A DNA stretch of 64,000 nt from an uncultured Myxococcales bacterium (GCA_903955385.1 CAJBNH010000194.1:1-64000), one strand, 5' to 3'; positions 54,476-63,704 are shown, counted from the first letter of the stretch. Notes: generated by a model from the sequence alone, not told the origin. Numbers and translations: made by a program.

Positions 54476-55440
54476 CGGCGCGTAGGGTGGCGGTCAGACA
54501 GGACGTCCTGCATCGCGACCAGCGCCGCGGGTTCAACGCTACCACCGCGTTGCACCAACAGCACAAGCACTTGCGACAACAGCCGGTGGATCTCGTGAGC
54601 GTCGGGCTCAGCCGCCAGCGCCTCCAGATGACGGGCGAGGGTCGACGCATCTCCCCGCGATACGGCTCCCGTCAGGCCAAGGGCCAGCGGCGCGTCGTTT
54701 GGAACGGCGGCGACGGCGTCCAGCGAGGTCCGCATCAAGTGCAGCAGCCCGGATCGGGCGACGTCGTCCGCCAACCCGGCACGAGCACAAAGAATTTCCC
54801 CCAAGTGCAGCAGCGCGACCAGGTCGTTGGCCACCAGCGCCGCCGCGGCGTGGTAGGCAGGACGCGAGGGCTCTGGCACCTGAATCGGCCGACCTCCCAC
54901 CGCGGCCACCAGTCGCGTAGCCTGGCGCAGTGCCTCGGGATCTCCGGCAATGGCACACAAGGCACCGTGCAGAGGTCGGGTGTCGACGGCTTGGGGCGCG
55001 TCAAGAGGATCCGGCAGCGCACACAGCGGGTGCAGCGAGCCCACGGCCGCTGGCAGACCAGGCACGCGGATCGTTTCCGGGGACGCAACGCCGGAAAGGT
55101 GCAGCCACACGGAGGGGTTGACCGACCTCTGTTGATCGGCAAATTCACGTGCACAATCGGCCAGATGCCGGTCGGGTACGGCCAGCACGACGAGCGGTGC
55201 CTCGATCTCTCCCACACCCGCCACCACGTGAATCGGGGCACGCAGAACGTCCGCAGCCACCCACGCCGTCACCCGCCCATAGCGCTGCGGCGACCGACAC
55301 ACCAGAGCAATCCGGGGAGCTTCCGCGTCGTCGCGAAGGGTCAAGACCGCGACCGACAGCGAGTGCGCCAGATGACAGCCCGCGCGACCGCCACCGACGA
55401 TGACGATGTCGAACGCATCCGCGGGCAGGCTAGCGGCCAT
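54472..55440 (-). CDS. Rossmann-like/DUF2520 domain protein
   Basis: 322 residues. It starts with an NAD(P)-binding fold (DIVIVGGGRAGCHLAHSL), then VVLAVPDRHLADCA and HLSGVASPETI, and GSLHPLCALPDPLDA, the usual boundary to the C-terminal all-helical DUF2520 half (AYHAAAALVANDLVALLHLGE, GLTGAVSRGDASTLARHLEAL). The architecture is that of the F420/NADP-oxidoreductase-like family related to pyrroline-carboxylate or ketopantoate reductases; the substrate is unknown. ATG 55440 overlaps the end of nadD by 11 bp, so it is in the same operon. An upstream ATG at 55470 is also possible. Confidence 0.82.
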   Translation of the reverse strand: MAASLPADAFDIVIVGGGRAGCHLAHSLSVAVLTLRDDAEAPRIALVCRSPQRYGRVTAWVAADVLRAPIHVVAGVGEIEAPLVVLAVPDRHLADCAREFADQQRSVNPSVWLHLSGVASPETIRVPGLPAAVGSLHPLCALPDPLDAPQAVDTRPLHGALCAIAGDPEALRQATRLVAAVGGRPIQVPEPSRPAYHAAAALVANDLVALLHLGEILCARAGLADDVARSGLLHLMRTSLDAVAAVPNDAPLALGLTGAVSRGDASTLARHLEALAAEPDAHEIHRLLSQVLVLLVQRGGSVEPAALVAMQDVLSDRHPTRR

Positions 55441-56014
55441 ACAGCCCCCGATCCGCGATGGCAGCGGCAACTTCGAGGGGAAGCAGGCCCAGCGGCAACG
55501 GTTCTCCGCTGCGCAGGCGCTGGCGAAGCTCGGTCGAGCTGACGTCGGGGAGTTCTACGGCGAGCGCGTGGTCCAGAAAGGCTGCCTCCACGGCATAGCC
55601 CGGTCTTCGCAGAACCAAGGGAGGCGCGAGGTCTGCCAGCCGGTCGAATTGCTTCCAGCGGTGGCGTTCATGCAGCAGGTCGCTGCCGATGACGAGGCGA
55701 AAGTTCGCGTCCGGATGGCGTTCTTGCAGCCAGACCACGAGGTCGACGCTCGCTCCCGACGCCGCAGGGCGCGCCTCGTCGTCGCGCACCACGACCCGGT
55801 CCCCAAAGATCGCGAACGCCCTGCGACACAAGTCCATCCGGTCGGCAAACGACACACCCGGCGTCTTGCCCAACACGTGATGCGCCACCGGAAAAACCCA
55901 GACCTGACGGACGGATGCCGCACTGAGCACCGAGGCCACGGCAAGCACATGGGCCACGTGAGGCGGGTCGAAGGTGCCGCCGAAGACCGCGATCTCGGCA
56001 GCCGGCGCGGTCAC
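55430..56014 (-). CDS. nadD: Nicotinate-nucleotide adenylyltransferase
   Basis: NadD (194 aa) makes deamido-NAD from nicotinate mononucleotide and ATP. The nucleotidyltransferase motif AVFGGTFDPPHVAHV and the C-terminal VSSTELRQRLRSG (ISSTxIR) are present, with FRLVIGSDLLHERHRWKQFD between them. The start is GTG 56014, whose GTGA overlaps the stop of the upstream muramidase-like gene. Frames further upstream lack homology. It forms an operon with the NamZ-like and DUF2520 genes. Confidence 0.94.
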   Translation of the reverse strand: MTAPAAEIAVFGGTFDPPHVAHVLAVASVLSAASVRQVWVFPVAHHVLGKTPGVSFADRMDLCRRAFAIFGDRVVVRDDEARPAASGASVDLVVWLQERHPDANFRLVIGSDLLHERHRWKQFDRLADLAPPLVLRRPGYAVEAAFLDHALAVELPDVSSTELRQRLRSGEPLPLGLLPLEVAAAIADRGLYGR

Positions 56015-57273
56015 GGCGTCCCCCGGTCGGCCAAACCTGCGTCCAAACCAGCGAACACACCGCGAGCACGGGGGTAGATCAGGTGCGGCAAGGCGCGTCG
56101 GGCAAAGACGCGCTCCGCTTGGGCAAAGTCGCTGCAAGCGTCCCGGTAGTCGCCGCCCGCTTCCAGCACGGTGCGGGCGTGCGTGCCGCCCATCAACAGG
56201 TCGATCGCCAGACGATCCGACACGAACTCATAGACTTCCGTGCGCCACTCGAAGCGGGCGATGTCCTGCTCGCGCATCGCCTGGATCACGGCGACGCCCG
56301 CACGCACCGACGGAAACACCTGCCGATTCGTCACGTCCAACGCAACGCCGCCACAGGCCTGCCCGGCAAACTTCTGGAACGTCGGCTCGTAACGCATCGG
56401 CCGCGCCAGCAGACCGGGAATGCCAAGATCCATCAGCCGATCTGCCAACTTGCGGGCGTCCAGCCAGGGGGCGCCAACGAGCTCGAAGGGACGCGTCGTG
56501 CCGCGGCCTTCGCTGAGCTTGGTGCCTTCGACCAGACAGGTGCCGGGATAGACGACGGCGGTGGCCACGGTCGGCATGTTCGGCGACGGCGCGTACCACG
56601 GCGAGCCCCGCCCACCGTCGTCGCACTCGTCCAGGTGCAGCGCCGGGTCCCAGCCGCGACACGCGACGACGTTCAGGTCGACGTCGAGGCCCTGCTCATG
56701 CGCGTAGAGGCGACCGATCTCGCCCAGAGTCAGCCCGTGCCGCTGCGGCAGGTCGATGTAGCCGACAAAGCTGCGGTAATTGAGCGCGACCTCGTTGCCC
56801 TCGACCGTCTCGCCGCCCAGCGGATTCGGCCGGTCCAGCACCACGACCTGCACGCCCGCATTCGCGCACGCGGTCAGCGTCATGCACAGCGTCGCGGCAT
56901 AGGTGTAGTAGCGTGCGCCCACGTCCTGCACATCGAACACGACCACGTCGAGACCGCGCAGAACCTCTGGCCGCGGGGTCAGCGAATCGACGGATCGGCC
57001 ATACAATGTCGCGACTTCCAAGTCGAAGACAGGGTCACGACCGCCCTCGACCGGGATCAGGTCTTGCGCCGTGGACCACAAGCCGTGCTCCGGTCCAAAC
57101 AACCGCACGATCTGCACGCCGTGGGACCGCAACGCGTCGACAAGGTGGTGACGGCCGGGACCCAAGCGGGCCGCGCGCACAAGCGAGCTCGGGTTGCCAA
57201 CGACGGCGACGCGGCGCCCCTGGAGGAAGGAGAACCCATCCAGCTCCGCAACTTCAGCGCCTGTCCACAGCAT
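56011..57273 (-). CDS. NamZ-like exo-beta-N-acetylmuramidase (DUF1343)
   Basis: 420 residues of the DUF1343/NamZ family, which release N-acetylmuramic acid from peptidoglycan fragments. Motifs are GRRVAVVGNPSS, RLFGPEHGLWS, DVVVFDVQDVGARYYTY, VLDRPNPLGG, GYIDLPQRHGLTLGE, EGTKLSEGRGTTRPFE and YEPTFQKFAGQ. The C-terminal domain follows. Characterised NamZ is secreted, but this protein begins MLWTGAEVAELDGF and has no signal peptide, so it probably works in the cytoplasm on recycled muropeptides. The upstream small gene (57291-57536) is 17 bp away on the same strand. Confidence 0.88.
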   Translation of the reverse strand: MLWTGAEVAELDGFSFLQGRRVAVVGNPSSLVRAARLGPGRHHLVDALRSHGVQIVRLFGPEHGLWSTAQDLIPVEGGRDPVFDLEVATLYGRSVDSLTPRPEVLRGLDVVVFDVQDVGARYYTYAATLCMTLTACANAGVQVVVLDRPNPLGGETVEGNEVALNYRSFVGYIDLPQRHGLTLGEIGRLYAHEQGLDVDLNVVACRGWDPALHLDECDDGGRGSPWYAPSPNMPTVATAVVYPGTCLVEGTKLSEGRGTTRPFELVGAPWLDARKLADRLMDLGIPGLLARPMRYEPTFQKFAGQACGGVALDVTNRQVFPSVRAGVAVIQAMREQDIARFEWRTEVYEFVSDRLAIDLLMGGTHARTVLEAGGDYRDACSDFAQAERVFARRALPHLIYPRARGVFAGLDAGLADRGTP

Positions 57274-57290
57274 GCGTCGGCCTCCGGGGG

Positions 57291-57536
57291 TCAGCGGTCG
57301 GTGCGGTCGGCGCCGGACTCCGGGAAGCGCAGCAGCCGCAGCTCGCCCTCGCCCTCATGCCGATACACCTCGATTTCCTTGACGTTGGTCAGGTTCACGT
57401 AAAGCGACGGGCTGGTCTCACGCTCGTTGCGCAGGGCGATGAAGCCCGACTCGACGGCGTCGACGATGCCGATGACCGAGGTGTCCTCGTCGTCGAACTG
57501 GATGACCCACACCTTCTGACCGATCAACTGCTGCAT
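57291..57536 (-). CDS. Small conserved hypothetical protein (81 aa)
   Basis: 81 residues: MQQLIGQKVWVIQFDDED, then VIGIVDAVESGFIALRNERE and YVNLTNVKEIEVYRHEGEGEL. It reads as five beta strands with an Sm/SH3-like look (GxIVDAVESGFIAL), but the match is too weak to name. It is soluble and cytoplasmic. AAAGGAG at 5 bases strongly supports ATG 57536. First gene of the operon with the NamZ-like, nadD and DUF2520 genes. Confidence 0.72.
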   Translation of the reverse strand: MQQLIGQKVWVIQFDDEDTSVIGIVDAVESGFIALRNERETSPSLYVNLTNVKEIEVYRHEGEGELRLLRFPESGADRTDR

Positions 57537-57670
57537 CCGGACTCCTTTGCCTGAGGGGCGAGGATGATACACGAAGGCCCAGTTCGCTCCAAAGGATCGA
57601 CTTGTGCGGTGAACCGTCCGTAGAATCGCCGTGTGCAGCGGACCTGTCAGCCGCGACGACGAGGGAAAGG

Positions 57671-58201
57671 ATGCGAGGATCGGCGACTTGTTTGGGATTG
57701 GCACTGTGGCTCCTGACGGGCTGTGGTGGCGCACAGACGCCATCGGGACCCGCGCGAATTGCCGACGGCAGCCAAGTGCTGGTGACCGGACTGGGAGCGA
57801 CCGTCCTGGTGCCGGCGGGCTATACGTTCTTTGATTCAGCCACTTGGCTGCTCGACCTGTCGCCGACGGAGCGCGTGGTCCTGCATGTCGAGCGCGGACC
57901 GGAGCCCGAACAGGGCTACGAGGCTGTCGTCGATGCGCGCATCGAGCAGATGAACCGCGACGGAGAGGCCGGCGTCGAGCGCGACGAGTGGGTCAAGCTG
58001 GACGACCTGGACGGACGGATGATCGAGGCGATCGAGCTGCGCCGACGGCCCCCGGGTGCGCTTTGGCTCGTCGTCACCGGCGCCGAAGACGGGATGTATA
58101 CCGCAAGCGCGGCAGGACCGGCGGCAGCGCTGCGGCAGCGGCGGACGGAAATCGAGGGGTTCCTGCGGTCGCTGCGGGTCCCACGCGTCCCGGGAAAGTG
58201 A
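57671..58201 (+). CDS. Small predicted lipoprotein (176 aa)
   Basis: The signal ends LLTGC (Cys18). The mature part has the pattern LVPAGYTFFDSATWLLDLSPTERVVLHVERG and ends in a helix (RTEIEGFLRSLRVP). Similar layouts occur in DcrB/PsbP-like small lipoproteins, where a short beta sheet packs against a helix, but I would not assign one. AGGGAAAGG precedes ATG 57671. It converges with the transporter gene; a 21-bp palindrome lies between them. Confidence 0.72.
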   Translation: MRGSATCLGLALWLLTGCGGAQTPSGPARIADGSQVLVTGLGATVLVPAGYTFFDSATWLLDLSPTERVVLHVERGPEPEQGYEAVVDARIEQMNRDGEAGVERDEWVKLDDLDGRMIEAIELRRRPPGALWLVVTGAEDGMYTASAAGPAAALRQRRTEIEGFLRSLRVPRVPGK

Positions 58202-58235
58202 CGCATCCAATCGAGGCGAGGCTCTCTCAACCGCT

Positions 58236-58256
58236 CTCAAGTGCCAAGGACTTGAG
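58236..58256. repeat. Dispersed 21-bp palindrome between convergent genes
   Basis: CTCAAGTGC, CAA centre, GGACTTGAG. The pairing extends outward by CT/AG to give a longer hairpin. Read on the minus strand, it is preceded by GAATCTCT as in the 9042 copy. Confidence 0.75.
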
Positions 58257-58310
58257 AGAGATTCACGCAAGATTACGAGTTATTATAGAACGGGGTGTGA
58301 GTCGGTGGCG

Positions 58311-60134
58311 CTAGTGCCCGGCGTTCGCGTTGGGCTTGGAGTTCCAGATCCGCAGCGACAGCGCAAAGCCTAGCGCCGCAAACGGGATCAGGAAGATCGG
58401 CCACCAGAACCAGTCCTGCGAGGTCAGGAAGCCCAGCGACACCGACTGGAGCGCGGTACCCAAATAGACGAAGCCGTCGATGACGCCAACCGCCGTCGCG
58501 GCGCCCTTCTTGCCGCCGAAATCCATCGTCGCCGTGCCCGACAGCAGACCGTGGCTGCCGATCACCGAAACGCTGACCAGCACGACGATCAGGCCCAGCC
58601 ACCAAGGACTCATCGGCAGCTCGGGTCGGTCGGCGAGCAGCCGGTGATCCCCGGCGCGCTGGGATGGCTTGGGGTCCTTGACCATCACCTCGATCGTCTG
58701 GCCCTGCCGCAGCACCTTGGCGGGCAGGAAGCCTGCGGGCTGCGCGATCTTCGCGTTGGGGTCCGCCAGCTGACCCGTGCACATGCAGGCGCCGGCATCC
58801 CACGACGAGTTCTTGCACACGGGCTGCCAGCACGCGACGGCCCGGCTGACGTCGGCCCAACCCTCGACCTTGCGGCCGGCGATCACGAGCACCCGGTCGC
58901 CGGCCAGCAGCCCACTGCCCTTGGCCGGGACCGCCACGTCGGGGTGCGCGGGGGCAAGGGTGAACACCATGGCGATGGCAAGCAGGATGAGCGCGCCGTA
59001 CAAACCGGCCACGGCAGGACCGCGCCTACTCTGGAAGAAGAGGTCAGACACCCACCCCGCCACATTGCCGCCGACGACGCCTGCGATGAACAGCAAGCCA
59101 CCCCAGCCGCCCTGAACGAACGGCGAGAGGAACAGCAACCCGGCGACAACGTAGACCCAGCCCTTGGCCGAGCCTTTGAGACGACTGGCGGCAAACGCAA
59201 GCAAGGCGGCGGCGGCGAAAGAACCGACCAGCAGCGTCGGGTTTTCCCACTCGCCCTCCATCAGCAAGTGCTGCTTGGGAAGGACCCACACCTCTTTGGC
59301 GTAGATGGGAAACCAATGCATCACGCCGTTGCGAAGGATGCCGGTGCAGAACTCGATGGCGGCCACCACCAGGATCACCGGGTGCGTCAGAATGCGCTTG
59401 AGCAGCGCAAGCGTGGCCTCTGGCGCCGAGCTGGTGTCGCCGGACGAGGCGTCGCCGGTGTCGAAGTCGCGGTGCCCCGCGTCTCCCGGGGTGTCCTTGA
59501 GCAGAAAGAACTCGAGGAGCGTGAACGCTCCCAGAAACAGCGCCGGCCCCAAGAAGACGATCCACTGCGCAGGCTTGTCGGGCCACCAAGAGTCGGCCAG
59601 GGTCAGCAGCCACCCGTTGACGGTGAAGGCCAGGAACAGACCCGACGAGATCATGGTGCCGAAGATGCCGGAGAAGCCGCCGCGCTCGTTGACGTGGAAC
59701 CAATGCGCGTTGACCTTGACGACCGAGACGGCACCAAAGCTCTGGAAGTACATGTTGATGGCGTACAACAGGCTGAAGATCAGGACCTTGTGGCCGCTGT
59801 CCGCACCGGCGTCGATGACCCACCACACGTAGGCGCCCATCACCAGATTGGCGACCGCTGCGCCGCCGGCCGCCAGCAGGATGCCGCGACGCCCGCCGAT
59901 GCGGTCGATCAGGGGGCCGTTGACCAGAAAGGCGATCGCGTAACACACGGTGCCGGCGCCAAAGATGATGCCGAAGTCCTCCTTCGTCATCAGCTCGCCC
60001 AAGGAATTCTTCGCCACCGTCAGGTTGTAGCGCGCCATGTACAACAGGGCGTACGTGACCCCCATCGGGAACCAGTTCAGGACGCGGCGGGTCTTGAACG
60101 CCTTCGAGTGCACCGGCGGGTCGGCAGCGGTCAT
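58311..60134 (-). CDS. OPA-family MFS transporter with PDZ-like insertion
   Basis: 607 residues. The MFS organophosphate:phosphate antiporter (GlpT/UhpC-like) pattern is visible: RYNLTVAKNSLGELMTKEDFG, GPLIDRIGGRRGILLAAG, NAHWFHVNERGGFSGIFGT, and GTATMDFGGKKGAATAVG in the second half. The two six-helix halves are interrupted at about residues 395-508 by a soluble segment with VPAKGSGLLAGDRVLVIAGRKVEG, a PDZ-type signature, plus four cysteines (435, 440, 450, 452). Typical family members have about 450 residues and no such domain. It lies after the helix that follows residue 378, so the segment faces one side of the membrane; I cannot say which. AGGAG precedes ATG 60134. Confidence 0.85.
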   Translation of the reverse strand: MTAADPPVHSKAFKTRRVLNWFPMGVTYALLYMARYNLTVAKNSLGELMTKEDFGIIFGAGTVCYAIAFLVNGPLIDRIGGRRGILLAAGGAAVANLVMGAYVWWVIDAGADSGHKVLIFSLLYAINMYFQSFGAVSVVKVNAHWFHVNERGGFSGIFGTMISSGLFLAFTVNGWLLTLADSWWPDKPAQWIVFLGPALFLGAFTLLEFFLLKDTPGDAGHRDFDTGDASSGDTSSAPEATLALLKRILTHPVILVVAAIEFCTGILRNGVMHWFPIYAKEVWVLPKQHLLMEGEWENPTLLVGSFAAAALLAFAASRLKGSAKGWVYVVAGLLFLSPFVQGGWGGLLFIAGVVGGNVAGWVSDLFFQSRRGPAVAGLYGALILLAIAMVFTLAPAHPDVAVPAKGSGLLAGDRVLVIAGRKVEGWADVSRAVACWQPVCKNSSWDAGACMCTGQLADPNAKIAQPAGFLPAKVLRQGQTIEVMVKDPKPSQRAGDHRLLADRPELPMSPWWLGLIVVLVSVSVIGSHGLLSGTATMDFGGKKGAATAVGVIDGFVYLGTALQSVSLGFLTSQDWFWWPIFLIPFAALGFALSLRIWNSKPNANAGH

Positions 60135-60320
60135 CGGGGGCTCCTGGCGCGAGGGGTCCTGAGGTGAACCGTGGGGTGGATCTGGCGGGCGGCTCTTTGG
60201 GGCGGGCGAGGCCTTCGAGAGGCTTCGGGCCGCGACTTAGCCCGGCCGTCCCGCGCAGGGCAAGATCGAACCCGTGACAGCCAAGCAACATGTTCGTGAC
60301 TGGCCAACCGCCCGTTCGGA

Positions 60321-61922
60321 ATGTATCGTGAGTCTCCAGTGCTGCCGCACTTCACCTCTCGCATGTACGACTACCCAGCTCCCAACGAGCTCCATCTTCG
60401 GGTCGATGTTCACGATCGCTCGCGTGTCGAGTGGGTCGCCACCGTCCCCATGGCGCCGGCAGGTGAGCAACATACCTACGAAATTCTGTTTGAAGCCGAC
60501 GTGCCCGACTCCGTCTGGGTGCGTCACGTCCCTTGGGACCACTTCCAAGTACGCACGCGGCTGACCAGCCCGACGCTGACGCCGGGCCAGAAGCTGACGT
60601 GCCCGCCGATCGATCTGGTGCGCCGACGCGGGCTCGGGGCGGTTCACCTGCTGAAGCTCGGCACGCGCCCCCTGCTCGAGACGCTGTCTCAGGCACGGCG
60701 ACGGGACAACACGCTGCATCCGGAAGAGGCCGAGCACGTCCTCGACTCCCTGCGCGCCGCCATCGGGCGGGCCAATGCAGCCCGGCAGGCCATCGACGAG
60801 CTGCACGACTCGAACGACGCCTCGCTGGAGCGGGAGCGGGCACTTGCGGGCGAGTACATCTCGACGCAGGTCATGCTGGTGATCACGCGGGTCGGCGACG
60901 CCATGGCGAAAGCGCGTTCTCCGCGCGGTCGGGTCCGCCCGGCGCTGGGAGGCGCCGTCTCTGGCGTGCGCGCCGCGCTGCAAGAGGCGCTGCTGGCTGA
61001 GCAAGGCTACCGACGCACGGCTGGCATCAAGATCGAGGCGATTCGCACCGCGCGCGACATCGAGCCGTTCGTCAACCGCGCGGCCCTGCTGAAGAAACAC
61101 TTCCAGCAAGCCCTGTTCCTGGACGCCAGCGCGTACATGCTGGACCAACGGCTGCGCAACTGGATCGCGGCGGCCGTCGCGATGATCGCGTCGACCTTCT
61201 ACTTCGTGTGGCAGGTCTACGTGCTGAACACGGCGATGTCCGCCCAACAGACCACGGTTTCGCTGGCCATGGCCGCCTTGGTCGCCGCGCTGGTGTACGC
61301 CGCCAAGGATCGCATCAAGGAGGTGGGGCGCGACTGGCTGGCCCTGCGCCTCAAGCACATCTTTGCCGACCGCGTCGCGCACCTGCGCCTGCCCGCGCGC
61401 ATGGACAAGCGACGTCGCGGCTTTGCGCTGGCGAGAGAGACGATCTCGGTGACCAAGCAGCTGCAACCCGACCCGCTGAACCCCGGCGTGGGCCAAACGA
61501 CCTCTGTGCACCACCTGAAGGTCCGCGAGCTGCTGCGACACCGCGGCTTGGGACTGTTGCACGACCAAGGCCTCAACGGCCTGAAGCACGTGTTCCGCTA
61601 TGACCTCTCGCCCCATTTCGCCAAGCTGGACGACCACTTGAAGCGGGTGCCGATGGTAACGATGGGCGGCGTGCGGTCCGTCGGCGCGACCCGGCTGTAC
61701 CGCATCCCCATGCGCGTCAGCCTGCAGCGCATCGACGTCGAGGGCGCACCGATCATCGAGCGCCGCGTCGTGCTGCTGCTGCGCCGTCGGGGTCTCGAGC
61801 GGGTGGTTCCGGTCGACGACGTTCGCAACGGGCGCACGCTGCCCGCGGCGATGCCCACGCCCAAGGCCGTCGAGACGACGGTTGCCCCGGATGACAACGC
61901 CACCGACCGCGCGAGGACCTGA
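60321..61922 (+). CDS. Unknown membrane protein with central helix pair (533 aa)
   Basis: 533 residues. The N-terminal 110 residues look like a beta-rich domain. A helical, charged region (about 110-270) includes EALLAEQGYRRTAGIKIEAIR. Two membrane helices follow (NWIAAAVAMIASTFYFVWQV and TVSLAMAALVAALVYAAKD), and a basic C-terminal 200-residue region with LPARMDKRRRGFALARETIS and HDQGLNGLKHVFRYDLS. I do not recognise the family. The stop overlaps the start of the next small membrane gene as TGATG, so the two are coupled. The start ATG 60321 has only a weak ribosome site. Confidence 0.72.
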   Translation: MYRESPVLPHFTSRMYDYPAPNELHLRVDVHDRSRVEWVATVPMAPAGEQHTYEILFEADVPDSVWVRHVPWDHFQVRTRLTSPTLTPGQKLTCPPIDLVRRRGLGAVHLLKLGTRPLLETLSQARRRDNTLHPEEAEHVLDSLRAAIGRANAARQAIDELHDSNDASLERERALAGEYISTQVMLVITRVGDAMAKARSPRGRVRPALGGAVSGVRAALQEALLAEQGYRRTAGIKIEAIRTARDIEPFVNRAALLKKHFQQALFLDASAYMLDQRLRNWIAAAVAMIASTFYFVWQVYVLNTAMSAQQTTVSLAMAALVAALVYAAKDRIKEVGRDWLALRLKHIFADRVAHLRLPARMDKRRRGFALARETISVTKQLQPDPLNPGVGQTTSVHHLKVRELLRHRGLGLLHDQGLNGLKHVFRYDLSPHFAKLDDHLKRVPMVTMGGVRSVGATRLYRIPMRVSLQRIDVEGAPIIERRVVLLLRRRGLERVVPVDDVRNGRTLPAAMPTPKAVETTVAPDDNATDRART

Positions 61923-62224
61923 TGAACCGCAAGCTGTTGACCCTGGGACTGATTCTTCCCGGCGCCGGGTCGCTGCTGCGAGGACGCTGGCTCGACGCCG
62001 GCCTCGCGCTGTGGACGGTGCTGTTTCTGGTCGCGCTAACGGTCGCTGGCCTGCTCGACGCCAACCTGCAAGGACGCGAGCTGCCGCTGGACCCGCGTGC
62101 CGCGCTCGACCTGCTGCCGAAACACCCTAGAATCACGCCTCAAGTCGCCGTCACCGGCATCGCGGCGCTGGCCACCCACTTGCTGACGGCGTTCGGCCCT
62201 GCACGCAACCCGCCTGCCAAGTAG
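61922..62224 (+). CDS. Small membrane protein (100 aa)
   Basis: 100 residues with three likely membrane segments: LLTLGLILPGAGSLLRG, AGLALWTVLFLVALTVAGLL and VAVTGIAALATHLLTAF. The PGAGSLLRGRW motif resembles short TM2-type or DUF5683-like proteins, but only loosely. Overlapped by the stop of the 533-aa protein; 7 bp before the helicase. Function unknown. Confidence 0.7.
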   Translation: MNRKLLTLGLILPGAGSLLRGRWLDAGLALWTVLFLVALTVAGLLDANLQGRELPLDPRAALDLLPKHPRITPQVAVTGIAALATHLLTAFGPARNPPAK

Positions 62225-62231
62225 CACCACC

Positions 62232-63632
62232 GTGCCGCTTCAACTCGCCATCGCAGACCGCATCGTGGTGCACGCGCACGGGTGCCCGCCCGAAACGTTC
62301 GCCGCACTGCGAGCTTGGGCTCTGGAGCGCTTCTGCTTCGACAACCCCGCGTATTGGCAAGCCCGCGAACACCGCCGAGCCTGCAAGCACATCCCTCGCC
62401 GCATCGAACTGGCCCAAGCGGACGACGAGCGCATCGTGTTGCCGCGGGGCGCGAATCTGGAGCTCAAGCGCTTCCTGGCGGAACACGCCCCCGACCTGGC
62501 CATCGTGCTCGACGATCAACGGGTGTCGCCGCCGCTGGGTCCGTTCGCGCTGAGCTTCGAGCTGAGGCCCTACCAGCAAGAGGCCGTCGACCGGGTGGCC
62601 CTGCAGCGTGAAGGCGTGATCGTGGCGCCGACCGGCACGGGCAAGACCGTGATCGCACTGGGGATCATCGCGCGGCTGGGCGTGCGGGCCTTGGTCCTTG
62701 TCCACACGCGCACGCTGCTGGACCAAACCTGCGCGGTGCTTGAGAAGGGCCTGGGGGTTCGACCGGGTCGTATCGGTGGCGGCAAGGACGAGCCAGGCCC
62801 CGTCATCGTCGCCACGCTGCAGAGCCTGATGCGGCGCGACCCCAAGGAACTCCGCGATGCGTTTGGCCTTGTGATCCTGGACGAAGCGCACCACTGCCCC
62901 GCCGCGACGTTCACCGACGTCGTGCAGCGCTTTACCGCCCGCTACCGGGTGGGACTGACCGCAACGCCCGAGCGTGCGGACGAGCTGCATCCGCTGATGT
63001 ACGCGACGCTGGGACCTGAGCTCTGCCGCGTGCAACCGGGGCAGATGGTCGACGAGGGTTCGCTGTGGGCGCCGCAGATCATCCCGGTGGAGACGGAGTT
63101 TCGCGGTGGGCGCATGGTGGACCGGGGCGCGATGATCCATCGGCTCTGCGGTAACGAAACCCGCAACGCGGCCATCGCCGCCACGGTGTCGGCGACGCGG
63201 GGCGAACGGTCGCTGGTGTTGAGCGAGCGGGTCCAGCACTGCGAGGACTTGGCCGCGAGGCTGACCCACGCAGGCGTGGACACCCTGCTGCTGGTCGGTA
63301 CGGTGGCGGCGCCTGAGCGCGAGCTGGTGCTGCAGGCCCTGCGATCCCGGCAAGGCGCCGTGCTGGTCGCCACGACCTCGTTGCTGGGTGAGGGGTTCGA
63401 CCTGCCGGTGCTCGACACGCTGTACCTCGCCACACCGTCGGGGAACACCACGCGCACGACCCAAGCGATCGGCCGGGTGCTGCGGCCGTCCCCCGGCAAG
63501 GCCAAGCCGCGCGTGTACGACTTCGTCGACGTGCACACGCCCGGGTTGGTCCGCGCCTTCCGCAATCGGTTGTCGGTCTACCGCCTGCACCATGCGGAAA
63601 TTCGCTTGCCGTGGAGCCCTCCGGCCCCGTGA
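62232..63632 (+). CDS. DEAH-box superfamily 2 helicase (RAD25/XPB-like)
   Basis: 466 residues. Helicase motifs: Q-like LRPYQQEAVDRV, motif I APTGTGKTV, Ia LVHTRTLLDQT, II ILDEAHHC, III GLTATP, V TTSLLGEGFDLPVLDTL and VI QAIGRVLRP. The N-terminal 100 residues are specific to this group and resemble the DNA-binding damage-recognition part of XPB-like bacterial helicases. It probably unwinds DNA in repair; no partner nuclease is nearby. The start is GTG 62232. It directly follows the small membrane gene. Confidence 0.88.
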   Translation: MPLQLAIADRIVVHAHGCPPETFAALRAWALERFCFDNPAYWQAREHRRACKHIPRRIELAQADDERIVLPRGANLELKRFLAEHAPDLAIVLDDQRVSPPLGPFALSFELRPYQQEAVDRVALQREGVIVAPTGTGKTVIALGIIARLGVRALVLVHTRTLLDQTCAVLEKGLGVRPGRIGGGKDEPGPVIVATLQSLMRRDPKELRDAFGLVILDEAHHCPAATFTDVVQRFTARYRVGLTATPERADELHPLMYATLGPELCRVQPGQMVDEGSLWAPQIIPVETEFRGGRMVDRGAMIHRLCGNETRNAAIAATVSATRGERSLVLSERVQHCEDLAARLTHAGVDTLLLVGTVAAPERELVLQALRSRQGAVLVATTSLLGEGFDLPVLDTLYLATPSGNTTRTTQAIGRVLRPSPGKAKPRVYDFVDVHTPGLVRAFRNRLSVYRLHHAEIRLPWSPPAP

Positions 63633-63704
63633 CGCGCGCTTCTCCGTTGCCTGCCGCCCGCCGCGGCGGTACGCTTGTTCGTCTGTTCCACTGACAGGTG
63701 CACC

